A stretch of DNA of 32,354 nt from Clostridia bacterium (GTDB taxonomy: Bacteria; Bacillota; Clostridia; Christensenellales; UBA1242), in NCBI GenBank assembly GCA_017523305.1, contig JAFWWV010000102.1:1-32354 (forward strand). Direction: 5' to 3'. The notes under the pieces were generated by a model. It was not told the DNA's origin. It did no database searches and saw nothing but the letters and a program-made list of their open reading frames with translations. Position 1 is the first letter of the stretch; each line of letters starts with the position of its first letter. Made by a program: the position numbers and the translations under genes. Shown here piece by piece: positions 9,583-16,882 of the stretch.

Positions 9583-10095
9583 TCACCCCCTTATCCCGTA
9601 TTGCTTTAAATATTTATTAAACCATTTTTCACATTTATCTTTTATATCAATAATATAAGAGTCCCAATATCCTTGATTTGTTGATTCAAAATATTTTGCA
9701 CCACCATTATAAGAATAAGAAAAGTTTAAATCAGGGTCATTTAAAATTTGCATCATTACATTTCTAAAATCAGCACCAGTATCCCCACCGTGTGACATTT
9801 GACTATTTTTCATATCATCTTGAGGAGCAACCAATTGACTTCCATCAAATATTAAAGACCTAACATATTGTTGCGTTGCTTTAGAAACATCTTCTGATAT
9901 TTTCCAACCAGAATAAAAACCACCCTGTTTATAATATCTATCATATTCTCCTTTTGGAGCAGCATAAATAGTATTGTCTAAATGACCTAAAAAATCTTTT
10001 AACAAATCACTAGAAACGGCTTCTATGACTTGCTGCATAATACTATCAAAATAAGTTTTTAATTCTTGTTCATTATTAAAAATTTGTGTAGCCAT
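9583..10095 (-). CDS. Probable tail assembly/morphogenesis protein
   Basis: The start chosen is ATG 10095 (MATQIFNNEQELKTYFDS), nine bases after AAAGGAGA; an upstream in-frame ATG at 10113 overlaps that ribosome site. The 170-aa product is soluble and mixed helical/aromatic (YKQGGFYSGW, FSYSYNGGAKYFESTNQGYW) with no membrane span or known catalytic motif. It lies directly before the tape measure, seven bases from its start, where tail assembly chaperones are usually encoded, but no frameshift signal was seen. Assignment rests on position only. Confidence 0.6.
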   Translation of the reverse strand: MATQIFNNEQELKTYFDSIMQQVIEAVSSDLLKDFLGHLDNTIYAAPKGEYDRYYKQGGFYSGWKISEDVSKATQQYVRSLIFDGSQLVAPQDDMKNSQMSHGGDTGADFRNVMMQILNDPDLNFSYSYNGGAKYFESTNQGYWDSYIIDIKDKCEKWFNKYLKQYGIRG

Positions 10096-10128
10096 TAAGC
10101 CATCTCCTTTCAAATTTTGTTATTTTCT

Positions 10129-10169
10129 AAAAAAAAGAGGGCGTAGAATATTATTCATTATCCCCCTCT
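10129..10169 (-). terminator. Rho-independent terminator overlapping a stop codon
   Basis: On the minus strand AGAGGG (10169-10164) pairs with CCCTCT (10141-10136) and is followed by a run of eight T. The 22-nt loop contains a smaller GAATA/TATTC stem. The hairpin begins inside the last codons of the 163-aa gene and ends 34 bases before the next start, so it would reduce expression of the gene before the tape measure unless it is read through. Confidence 0.65.
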
Positions 10170-10642
10170 AATTTATTATGTCCAACGATATCGTCATATT
10201 TTTCTTTAACTTCTTTCCATTCTTCTGGTAGTTTTTCCATAAGTTTATTTAAATCTTCTTGTTCTGGTAAATTATCAAGGAATCTTTTAATTTTATATAA
10301 TATAGAACCTATAGAATTGCTTACCTCGTTAGCAGTTTTCCACATCAAATTATAAGCAAGTTGTGCGTTTTTGATATCGTGTAACAAATTTTCGTGAACC
10401 CCGTGGCTAAATAATTCTTCAAATTGTTCATTATTATCAATTTCATAATTTTCAATTGTTAAATAAAACAATCCAGCATAAAAGTTAATTTCCATATCAA
10501 CTGGATTAAAAGCATAATCATCTATTAATCCTCCACCCATATAAATTTTAATAGCTTCAGATACTAAATTTGATACTTGACCTCCAGTTAAATAATCTCT
10601 TTTTGTAGTATAATCATATCCATTGTAATTCACTTTTCCCAT
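10151..10642 (-). CDS. Tail-region hypothetical protein
   Basis: A 163-aa protein beginning MGKVNYNGYDYTTKRDYLT. The first two thirds are mixed alpha/beta, and the C-terminus is a charged amphipathic helix (LNKLMEKLPEEWKEVKEKYDDI). No transmembrane segment or recognised motif is present. The start has an AAAAAAGGAGGA site 7 nt upstream and lies two bases after the resolvase stop. Position between the tail tube and the tape measure makes a tail assembly chaperone plausible, but neither sequence similarity nor a slippery heptamer confirms it. Its 3' end forms part of a terminator hairpin. Confidence 0.6.
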   Translation of the reverse strand: MGKVNYNGYDYTTKRDYLTGGQVSNLVSEAIKIYMGGGLIDDYAFNPVDMEINFYAGLFYLTIENYEIDNNEQFEELFSHGVHENLLHDIKNAQLAYNLMWKTANEVSNSIGSILYKIKRFLDNLPEQEDLNKLMEKLPEEWKEVKEKYDDIVGHNKLEGDNE

Positions 10643-10644
10643 AA

Positions 10645-11169
10645 TTAATCCTCCTTTTTTTCTAAATAATAAGCTCTAGCAATTAATATTGCCTCTGCAA
10701 TATCATCATCACTTTGTTTAGCTTTAGTGTCTCTGGTATAATAATTAAAATTTAATTTATATAATTCATTAACCTTGTCTACCGCTAAACGTTTTTGCGT
10801 TTCTCTTTTCATCCCTTCTCTGGTACCGTTATATGTTCCAACAACTGAACGCCAAGAAGACGGAGAAAACGCGACAAAAGGTAGACATTGTTCAAAACAT
10901 AATCCTAATATGACTCCGTGTAGTATCGATAAATCTTTACCTGTTTTTAAATTTGAATGATTATTGACTGGTACGTCCTCAACAATAACTACCTTAATAT
11001 CTTTTTTTTGACAAATATTTTTAAGATTAGAATAAATTTCTTTCATTCTATCCCTTATGTCATCAGAGTCAGTTTTAATTAACCCGTATTCAACTAAACT
11101 CCCATCTCTATAATCTATAATACTATAACCTGTTTTTTTAGTTGCAGCGTCAATTCCTAAAATATTCAT
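10645..11169 (-). CDS. RuvC-like Holliday junction resolvase
   Basis: The 174-aa product begins MNILGIDAATKKTGYSIID, with the first catalytic Asp of the RNase H fold at D7 (GIDxxxxxTG). The second acidic residue is in IVEDVPV (E64), and the last cluster is SDDDIAEAILIA (D154-D156, E159), the RuvC order and spacing. It should cut four-way or branched DNA, for example to clear junctions before packaging. The ATG is only two bases after AAGGAG, an unusually short gap, but the need to keep D7 near the N-terminus fixes the start. Its place among tail genes is unusual, because resolvases generally sit with replication genes. Confidence 0.85.
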   Translation of the reverse strand: MNILGIDAATKKTGYSIIDYRDGSLVEYGLIKTDSDDIRDRMKEIYSNLKNICQKKDIKVVIVEDVPVNNHSNLKTGKDLSILHGVILGLCFEQCLPFVAFSPSSWRSVVGTYNGTREGMKRETQKRLAVDKVNELYKLNFNYYTRDTKAKQSDDDIAEAILIARAYYLEKKED

Positions 11170-11175
11170 AACTCC

Positions 11176-11388
11176 TTATTTTCCTTTCAACATATCTCTC
11201 ACCATCTTCTTATATTTCGCATCTTTCTCTATATTTTCTTTAACAAATTCCCAAATCTGTTGTTTACAAACTCTAACAGAAACAGGCATTATTATAAATC
11301 CAATAAATAATAATGTTATTATAATCAATATGGTTTCCAAATATTCATCTACTCCTTTTTTGTGTCTACGTCGATATTCTCTTCCCAT
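11176..11388 (-). CDS. Small single-span membrane protein
   Basis: This encodes a short protein with one clear membrane segment (YLETILIIITLLFIGFIIM) and a basic, charged C-terminal helix (WEFVKENIEKDAKYKKMVRDMLKGK). The ATG at 11388 overlaps the previous gene by 40 nt and has no ribosome site. A TTG at 11340 lies 11 nt after AAAAGGAG, which coincides with the upstream stop, and would give 54 aa starting right at the membrane segment. The shorter form may well be correct. Paired with the other membrane protein just upstream it could be part of a holin or lysis-accessory pair, though no lysin is visible nearby. Confidence 0.6.
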   Translation of the reverse strand: MGREYRRRHKKGVDEYLETILIIITLLFIGFIIMPVSVRVCKQQIWEFVKENIEKDAKYKKMVRDMLKGK

Positions 11389-11789
11389 AATTTATGGATG
11401 TAAGAATTTTGATGATAAACATTTGTATATTTATCATAAGCTTCGTAAGCACGTTCTTCTTTCGAAGAAACATTTTTACCAGACTTAACATCTGATATAA
11501 AATCTATAATTGCATCTTTACATTGATTTATTTCTAAAGAATCAATTTTATTATTAAGTTTTTTATAGTTTTCTTCCATTTTTGTTGTCATTTCTTTTCG
11601 AACACTATTAACATTATCGTTAACTTTTTTAATTTCTTCCAAAATAGGATTAATTTCTTTCTCAGTTCTATTCTTCTTGATTAAATTTATAAAGTAAATT
11701 ATGAACTTCGCAATTACTGTAATAGAACCTATTACACCAGCTATGGCAGCTAAAGCTATGGCTATTTGTTCTAAAGTTATTTGTCCCAT
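11349..11789 (-). CDS. Membrane-anchored coiled-coil protein, holin-like
   Basis: The 146-aa product has an N-terminal membrane segment (around residues 7-37: IAIALAAIAGVIGSITVIAKFIIYFINLI), a basic stop-transfer (KKNRTEK), a coiled coil to about residue 90, and a C-terminal motif DFISDVKSG...RAYEAYDKYTNVYHQNSYIHKLWE. The ending NSYIHxxWE recalls small phage membrane proteins often called holin-like, from memory of the family. ATG 11789 follows AAAAGGAGC. It could act in host-membrane permeabilisation or anchor an assembly factor; its place between tail-tube and tape measure genes does not decide this. Confidence 0.65.
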   Translation of the reverse strand: MGQITLEQIAIALAAIAGVIGSITVIAKFIIYFINLIKKNRTEKEINPILEEIKKVNDNVNSVRKEMTTKMEENYKKLNNKIDSLEINQCKDAIIDFISDVKSGKNVSSKEERAYEAYDKYTNVYHQNSYIHKLWEENIDVDTKKE

Positions 11790-11814
11790 AATTCAGCTCC
11801 TTTTGATTTTTCTA

Positions 11815-11864
11815 AAAAATAAAAAAGAAAGGGATAATTATAATTTAATTATATCCCCTTTCTT
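11815..11864 (-). terminator. Rho-independent terminator overlapping the end of the small acidic protein
   Basis: Minus-strand AAGAAAGGG (11864-11856) pairs with CCCTTTCTT (11833-11825), with an AT-rich interior that can extend the stem, and T-rich sequence follows. The stop codon of the 142-aa frame (11838) lies within the loop. It separates the tail-tube group from the membrane protein and resolvase genes. Confidence 0.65.
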
Positions 11865-12266
11865 ATAAGTATTTATTTCGTTGATAACCTCATTTTCTCC
11901 ATTTCTATTAATAATAAAGTATGATGGGGTTGCCAAGACAATCTCGTATTCAGACTCGGAATCATTAGGAATTTCAACATTAATATCGCCTTCGCTTATT
12001 TCTTCGACTTCATTAATGTTGTATGATTCATCGAAAGACTCAACGAATGCTCTTTCGTTATCATTGGCTAGTTTAGAATTTTTCTTTGCCATTTGTACTT
12101 CCTCCTTCTTCAAATGAGTACAAGAGCGCCAATCTTCTGTATTAACAAGTTCCCTTTTAGTATTACAATAACGTTGTTTCATACAAAAAAGTCCGGTTTT
12201 GGAACAAAGAAGACTTTGTTCCAAACCAGACTTTTTTAATTGGCTATAAGGACATTCTTCCTTCAT
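11838..12266 (-). CDS. Cys-rich leader fused in frame to a small acidic protein
   Basis: The 142-aa frame has two parts. Residues 1-54 are Cys-rich (CPYSQLKKSGL, CSKTGLFCMKQRYC, NTEDWRSC), resembling small zinc-binding-like phage peptides with TG-x2-C-x3-R-x-C. Residues 59-142 begin MAKKNSKLANDNERAF, are strongly acidic, and end in a small beta segment. The codons for KKEEVQ between them are a strong ribosome site (AAGAAGGAGGAAGTACAA) placed before ATG 12092, so an 84-aa protein is probably made separately, whether or not the long form exists. The first start at 12266 has only a poor site. A terminator hairpin lies inside the Cys-rich part. Function unknown; possibly linked to tail-tube assembly. 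Confidence 0.6.
   Translation of the reverse strand: MKEECPYSQLKKSGLEQSLLCSKTGLFCMKQRYCNTKRELVNTEDWRSCTHLKKEEVQMAKKNSKLANDNERAFVESFDESYNINEVEEISEGDINVEIPNDSESEYEIVLATPSYFIINRNGENEVINEINTYKKGDIIKL
12185..12237 (-). terminator. Strong terminator hairpin inside a coding region
   Basis: On the minus strand GTCTGGTTTGGAACAAAG pairs with CTTTGTTCCAAAACCGGAC around a TCTT loop, with one bulged A and one G.U, and is flanked by A6 and T6. It starts 36 bases after the tail-tube stop and lies within codons of the Cys-rich leader. It should end most transcripts from the abundantly needed tail-tube gene while allowing limited read-through. The flanking A/T runs also allow it to work on the other strand, but no plus-strand gene needs it. 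Confidence 0.75.
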
Positions 12267-12272
12267 ATTTTA

Positions 12273-13307
12273 TTAGGCAACAGTTACAACAACGTTAGCG
12301 TCAATGTCAGTTTTACCTGTAACAGTAGCCTTAATTGTTGCATCTCCAGATGTTACACCAGTAACTAAACCACTCGCACTAACAGTCGCTTTTCCAGTTG
12401 CGCTTGAAGCAAATGTGATATTTGATGAATCAACTAAGAATGCGGCAGTTCCATCATTAGGTATTGCGAATACTTTTAATTGTTTTGTACCAGATACTGA
12501 TAATGAGAAGTCTCCTCCTTCGATAGCTAATGCTACAACATTGTCATACCAATTTCTACCATCTAGGATTTCAATAATTTCAGCATATATTGGTCTATTA
12601 GCTGTACATCCGCCATTGTTAGTTGGAGTATAAGATAATGCTCTTACTGATAATGGAGTTTGTGCAACTGAATCTGGAGTCATTGATAATGTAAATGCAC
12701 CAGTCATTGAAGCTTTTGGAACATTAATTTGTAATGTACCAATTCTATTTGTTGTAGAATCAGAGCTACATAATTGTGCCTCCATAACTAATCTAATTGT
12801 TGATGGTAACATATCTGCATAAACTGTTACTTTTTGAGCAGCAGCATCAGTAGCATAATATCTTACACATACATCACCGTTATAAGTATTATCAGCCATA
12901 TTAAATGAACTTCCAGTAAATTCAACTCTTTGAACATTATCATCTTTGTCTGTTACCCAACCATATAAAGTTGTTCCAGAAATTCCTAATGGAGTTTTAC
13001 TTACAGAACCAGCACCAGCAGTTACTGTTACAGTTTCAGTAGTCCAAACATTTGCTCCAGTAGTGATAGCAGAACCAACGTTTAATGCTAAGTATGGTAA
13101 TGAAAATTGAGCTTCATTGATTGTTATATTCATTTCAGCTGTATGATAATAAATATATTGTAATTGGTTTCCTTGTCCAGCTCTTACATCAGTATTAGCT
13201 AAAGTTGTTTCAATAGAGCTGTCCATTAATGTAGTACCAGTAAATAATAAATTGTCATTTGAATCATATCCAAAAACATTGGCAGTTGAAACTAAGAACT
13301 TTTTCAT
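12273..13307 (-). CDS. Major tail tube protein with C-terminal Ig-like (Big_2) domain
   Basis: The 344-aa protein begins MKKFLVSTANVFGYDSNDNL and has a beta-rich N-terminal body (residues 1-250) consistent with a siphovirus tail-tube subunit. About residues 258-344 form a bacterial Ig-like domain: SVSGTKQLKVFAIPNDGTA, ITFASSATGKATVSASGLVTG, GDATIKATVTGKTDID. Such surface Ig domains on tail tubes are common and may bind carbohydrates. The ATG follows AAAGGAGGAATAACA, one of the best sites in the window. A terminator and a long hairpin lie just upstream and another terminator just downstream, in line with isolated high expression. Head or tail decoration is the alternative; position between neck genes and tape measure favours the tube. 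Confidence 0.8.
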   Translation of the reverse strand: MKKFLVSTANVFGYDSNDNLLFTGTTLMDSSIETTLANTDVRAGQGNQLQYIYYHTAEMNITINEAQFSLPYLALNVGSAITTGANVWTTETVTVTAGAGSVSKTPLGISGTTLYGWVTDKDDNVQRVEFTGSSFNMADNTYNGDVCVRYYATDAAAQKVTVYADMLPSTIRLVMEAQLCSSDSTTNRIGTLQINVPKASMTGAFTLSMTPDSVAQTPLSVRALSYTPTNNGGCTANRPIYAEIIEILDGRNWYDNVVALAIEGGDFSLSVSGTKQLKVFAIPNDGTAAFLVDSSNITFASSATGKATVSASGLVTGVTSGDATIKATVTGKTDIDANVVVTVA

Positions 13308-13335
13308 TGTTATTCCTCCTTTAAATTATTTTTAT

Positions 13336-13362
13336 AAAAAAAGAAACCTTTTAGTAGTCTCT
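13336..13362 (-). terminator. Rho-independent terminator upstream of the tail tube gene
   Basis: Minus-strand AGAGACT (13362-13356) pairs with GGTTTCT (13348-13342), with two G.U pairs, and seven T follow. It lies 29 bases before the tail-tube start, leaving no room for a promoter after it, so the tail-tube message must come from read-through or from RNA processing. Confidence 0.6.
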
Positions 13363-13377
13363 TTAATTATTTTTTTT

Positions 13378-13444
13378 CATCAATTCCTTGGATTATAATT
13401 ATAATCACTATTCCAAATTATAACCATAATTCAAAGAATTGATG
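13378..13444 (-). promoter_or_regulatory. 28-bp RNA hairpin in the tail-tube leader
   Basis: The arms 13417-13444 and 13378-13405 pair over 28 positions around an 11-nt loop (13406-13416). As minus-strand RNA there is one A.C mismatch and three G.U pairs; the plus strand would have A.C at those three places, so the structure fits late mRNA. There is no T-run directly after it; an A-rich spacer and a separate terminator follow. A long double-stranded stem like this is a plausible RNase III-type processing site or mRNA stabiliser for the tail-tube message. Confidence 0.65.
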
Positions 13445-13456
13445 ATTATAATTGTT

Positions 13457-14227
13457 TTACTTATTAATATTATCAATTTTATTATGCATTTCTTCGGCAT
13501 CAACTTTAACTTCTTCGTATTTATCAGATTTGGTTAAATCAGCCATCCAATGTTTGAATGGATTTCCGTCTTTAAAAGATACCATTCCAGACATCTCGGC
13601 ACTCTTATAAATTTGATAATGTAATTTATAATCTACACGCTCTAATATTTTAGAAAACTTTCTAATCGTTAAATTATATATATCTTCTAATTTCATAGAT
13701 GTAGATATTAAAACGCAAATCATTTGTTCTTCTAAAGAACACATTTTATAAGCATTCTGTTGCATTTTGTAATCCATTGCTTTATCCATTGCGTCTCTAA
13801 CTTCTTTTTGAATAGAGTCATCTATATGTTCAATTCCGTTTTGTTTAAATATAATATCTACTATATTATCAAAATCGGTTGATGTATAGGTTTCCCCTTT
13901 TATTTTTAATAACGCCTTACCTTTTTCATCAGTACCAAAATAATAATCATTATCATCATTATTATGAAGAACCATTTTAAGTAATTCTTTAAGCATATAT
14001 AAATAAGGTAAATTTGGTGTTTCATTTACTAAATAATAAAGAAATTCAAGATATGTCATACTAATTACCTTAACATTTGGTGTACTATTTTTATCTAATA
14101 ATAAACTTTGAACATATAAATGAAATGGTAAATAATCGTTCATTAAAACTGGATATATTTCCAACCCTTTATATTTAACTGGTTTATCATAAAATAAACA
14201 ATATTCTAAACTATCAGATATATTCAT
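13457..14227 (-). CDS. Conserved tail-module protein of unknown role
   Basis: The 256-aa protein begins MNISDSLEYCLFYDKPVKYKGLEIYP. It is mostly helical, and its C-terminal half holds a block I associate with many Firmicute phages: CSLEEQMICVLISTSMKLED, then TIRKFSKILERVDYKLHYQI and SGMVSF ending in HWM. No membrane span or catalytic motif is evident. It is coupled to the upstream gene by TAATG at 14227. In position it follows the neck genes and precedes the tail tube, so a tail assembly or chaperone role is possible. A precise function is not known to me. Confidence 0.65.
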   Translation of the reverse strand: MNISDSLEYCLFYDKPVKYKGLEIYPVLMNDYLPFHLYVQSLLLDKNSTPNVKVISMTYLEFLYYLVNETPNLPYLYMLKELLKMVLHNNDDNDYYFGTDEKGKALLKIKGETYTSTDFDNIVDIIFKQNGIEHIDDSIQKEVRDAMDKAMDYKMQQNAYKMCSLEEQMICVLISTSMKLEDIYNLTIRKFSKILERVDYKLHYQIYKSAEMSGMVSFKDGNPFKHWMADLTKSDKYEEVKVDAEEMHNKIDNINK

Positions 14228-14787
14228 TATGATAAATTAACTCCCATTGTTATAACTTTACCTTTATAAGGCTTTTCACCTATAGTTGCTATTCTGCTAT
14301 ATCTATTAGCTCCCATATCAAAATATAAAACTCCAACACCATTAACCTCAACACCATTTAATACTTTTATTAAAGCTTGAATGATAGTATCAAGTCTTGT
14401 CGTATAATCAGATAAATGATTAATTTGAGAATGAACTAAAACCTCTAAATTCACACAACAAATTCCATATGTCCTTGTTGTTGGATATACAGCTGCAGGA
14501 TAAATTCTTAAAAAGCTTTTTTCTTTATTTGTTGCTTCATCCATAAAATAATCAAGATAAACATTAAAATTATCTTGTCCATCCATTCCATTATAAATCA
14601 TTTTAGCCTTTTCATCTCTTGTTAAGTTTGGCTTCTCCCAAGCATCTGAATCGTTATATTTCAATAATTTCCAAATAATTTCTGCATCAGGATTGGTCAT
14701 TAAATGTTCTATAATATTATAACTCAAAGTTGGCATAACATCATATGTTGCATAAGCATCTTTGACCATTTTCATATCATATGCCAT
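14227..14787 (-). CDS. Probable tail terminator/neck protein
   Basis: The 186-aa product (MAYDMKMVKDAYATYDVMPT) is alpha/beta with a long segment LSDYTTRLDTIIQALIKVLN followed by a strand (GVGVLYFDMG), a layout seen in neck and tail-completion proteins. It starts in a TAATG overlap with the Ig-domain gene upstream and ends in a TAATG overlap with the next gene, so the three are probably translated in step. Order within the module (connector, closure, terminator, tube) supports this assignment, but sequence alone does not prove it. Confidence 0.55.
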   Translation of the reverse strand: MAYDMKMVKDAYATYDVMPTLSYNIIEHLMTNPDAEIIWKLLKYNDSDAWEKPNLTRDEKAKMIYNGMDGQDNFNVYLDYFMDEATNKEKSFLRIYPAAVYPTTRTYGICCVNLEVLVHSQINHLSDYTTRLDTIIQALIKVLNGVEVNGVGVLYFDMGANRYSRIATIGEKPYKGKVITMGVNLS

Positions 14788-16076
14788 TAATATAACCCCC
14801 TTAATGTGAACTCAAATACTTTAACAATATTTTCATCATCATAAGAACATTGAACTTTCACTTTATTCTTTAAATATTTAAATTTGTTTTTAATTGTGAA
14901 ACTATTGCCATCAATAACTATAGAATAATTATCCTTTGGAACACCCTCACTAACATCAACTATATTTAAAGAATTTCCTTGAATAATTCCGTTCTTATAT
15001 AAAGAAGCATTTATTGTTATTTCTTCTTTTTCTAAAACATAATCAATATCTGGACTGATTAAAATATCATAATTATCGCCTGCTTGGCTATCTAAAATGT
15101 TAATAACTATTTCTCCACGTACACTTTCATTATCTACCATTTTAACAATTATGCCAACCTCTCCAGGAGATATTCCGGTAATTTGATTGTTACTAATAGT
15201 TGCAATATTTTCATCCGTAGATTCCCATATAACTTTCTTGTCAACAATATTTTTACCATTATATACGACAGCATTTAAATTCATAGAAGTTCCAACATTT
15301 AAATATGTATTATTTTCACTAATATCTATACTATAATTAAATCTTTCAGCATTAGCAAAACCATTTTCAATATCATCTTCTTGATAATTGATTTCATATT
15401 CTTCAACATAAAATTGTGTTAAAGTTGGAGAATTATCATCTCCCGTAATAGTATTTAACGAGTTACCAAAACCTCCGGCATATAGCCTAAACCCAATTCG
15501 TTGCTCTGGAACACCAAATAAGAATCTATCATTAGGCTTTAATTTTACGGTTCTACTATTACGTTGACACCATATGTATTGTTCCGCTTTACCAGTAACA
15601 ATGGTCATAGTATCATTATTATTTGTAAATCTTAACACTTGGTCTAAAATGCAAGGTTCATAAATTTTATTCCCATTTTCATCAAAAAATCTTAATGTAT
15701 TATTACACCTACGAACTTCGGCACTTGTAGATAAACCAGAACCCTTATCAACATTAATAACTAAATAATAATTTTTACCCCATTTAAATTTCATACCATA
15801 ATATGGTTCTGGGAAATCTGGAGTAAAAATAAATACCTGAAAGTCATCTCCGACTTGAACACCAGTATTATAATTTACAACGGGCTCTACCCTAACCATA
15901 GGTATTGGTTTAAAATCTCTTGTTCCATAATGAACTTCATATTCTATTTCATTATATTTAACATTTGGTGCATTATCAAATGTTTGGTTACTAATAGCAA
16001 CAAAATCATCATAATAAGCCTTTGTAGGATTTGTGTTTCTTATAGATTGACTAGCTTTGTAATACTTCATCGACAT
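14787..16076 (-). CDS. Neck/head-closure region protein with Ig-like domains
   Basis: The 429-aa product has an N-terminal beta-rich part (residues 1-235; YYDDFVAISNQTF, YEVHYGTRDFKPIPMVRVEP, FKWGKNYYLVINVD) followed by a Big_2-like domain at about 245-330 (NTYLNVGTSMNLNAVVYNGK, VIWESTDENIATISNNQITG, GEVGIIVKMVD). A further beta-sandwich runs to the end (DYVLEKEEITINASLYKNG). ATG 16076 follows GAGGT 8-9 nt upstream and lies 26 nt inside the preceding gene. Its place between the connector and tail-terminator genes suggests a head-closure or neck protein carrying surface Ig domains; a neck whisker or fibre is an alternative. Confidence 0.6.
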   Translation of the reverse strand: MSMKYYKASQSIRNTNPTKAYYDDFVAISNQTFDNAPNVKYNEIEYEVHYGTRDFKPIPMVRVEPVVNYNTGVQVGDDFQVFIFTPDFPEPYYGMKFKWGKNYYLVINVDKGSGLSTSAEVRRCNNTLRFFDENGNKIYEPCILDQVLRFTNNNDTMTIVTGKAEQYIWCQRNSRTVKLKPNDRFLFGVPEQRIGFRLYAGGFGNSLNTITGDDNSPTLTQFYVEEYEINYQEDDIENGFANAERFNYSIDISENNTYLNVGTSMNLNAVVYNGKNIVDKKVIWESTDENIATISNNQITGISPGEVGIIVKMVDNESVRGEIVINILDSQAGDNYDILISPDIDYVLEKEEITINASLYKNGIIQGNSLNIVDVSEGVPKDNYSIVIDGNSFTIKNKFKYLKNKVKVQCSYDDENIVKVFEFTLRGLY

Positions 16077-16422
16077 TTTTTGCTACCTCGTCCTTCATAC
16101 TATTAATCAAATTAGTACAATGATTGACAATATATTTAACCCTATCGTGCTCATCGGCATTAAATTTTTTCATACCTTCAATCATATAAACAAGTTCAAC
16201 ATAATATTGATTGTCTTTCCATAATTCACTAGCACCAAGTAATTTAGTACTTAAAAATAAAAGATGTTTTTGATAATTTTCATAAGCCTCATCGCGGGAA
16301 TATGCGATTTCGCCATTTTTATTTTTCCCCTCAAATATTGGTAGTGTTTTCCAACATTGATTAATTAATATAGTTAATGATTCTATAGTAGATTTTTCAT
16401 CTAAATTAAAATCATATTTCAT
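16051..16422 (-). CDS. Small neck/connector protein
   Basis: This 123-aa, mainly helical protein (MKYDFNLDEKSTIESLTILI) has an acidic, Lys-rich composition and no membrane segment. It starts in a TAATG overlap with the previous gene and its last 26 nt overlap the Ig-domain gene, which is tight packing typical of a morphogenesis cassette. The family is not recognised; by position it belongs to the head-tail joining set. Confidence 0.6.
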   Translation of the reverse strand: MKYDFNLDEKSTIESLTILINQCWKTLPIFEGKNKNGEIAYSRDEAYENYQKHLLFLSTKLLGASELWKDNQYYVELVYMIEGMKKFNADEHDRVKYIVNHCTNLINSMKDEVAKNVDEVLQS

Positions 16423-16868
16423 TATGTTAAAGCGTGCTCATTTAACCAATTAGATTTGCTGAAACTATATGTAGTTTTCTTCGTAGCAACTTCCTCGATT
16501 AACTGATTTCTCCTATTTATTTTAGCATTTAAATTATTAGCCTCAGAATATCTATGAGCCTCTTTATTATTTTGCATCATACCTGTAATTTGTCTAACAT
16601 CGTTAATTTCTTTGTCTAACCACGCTATCACAGTATAATCAGCAAGAATGCTTTTTTCAATTTCTGATAATTCAAAATTAAAAACTCTTTCCTCATCATT
16701 TCTATTAGATAAGTCGTGTTTACAATTTTCAAAATTGGCTAATCCTCTTACCATAAAACCCTCTAACACTATATTAAAATCTTTTGGGGAATCCACTGAT
16801 AATCTATTCAAATGATAATCTTCAATGGAAACTAAAGCGAGGTCTAATATATCGTCATATGATGTCAT
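16422..16868 (-). CDS. Probable head-tail connector protein
   Basis: The 148-aa helical protein begins MTSYDDILDLALVSIEDYHL and contains FMVRGLANFENCKHDLSNRN and LSEIEKSILADYTVIAWLDK. This arrangement recalls gut and Firmicute phage connector proteins encoded after the capsid gene. The ATG follows AAGGAGGCATATAT. A coupled TAATG joins it to the next gene. Role by context: adaptor ring under the portal. Confidence in the gene is high, in the exact ring component modest. Confidence 0.6.
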   Translation of the reverse strand: MTSYDDILDLALVSIEDYHLNRLSVDSPKDFNIVLEGFMVRGLANFENCKHDLSNRNDEERVFNFELSEIEKSILADYTVIAWLDKEINDVRQITGMMQNNKEAHRYSEANNLNAKINRRNQLIEEVATKKTTYSFSKSNWLNEHALT

Positions 16869-16882
16869 ATATATGCCTCCTT

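Noticed and set aside
9583..10642. Programmed frameshift joining the 163- and 170-aa genes
   Set aside because: They have separate starts with strong ribosome sites, a terminator lies between them, and no slippery heptamer was noticed at the junction.
13430..13480. Promoter TTGATA...TATAAT upstream of the tail tube gene
   Set aside because: The spacing is 20 bases and the AT-rich hairpin supplies TATAAT-like strings by chance.
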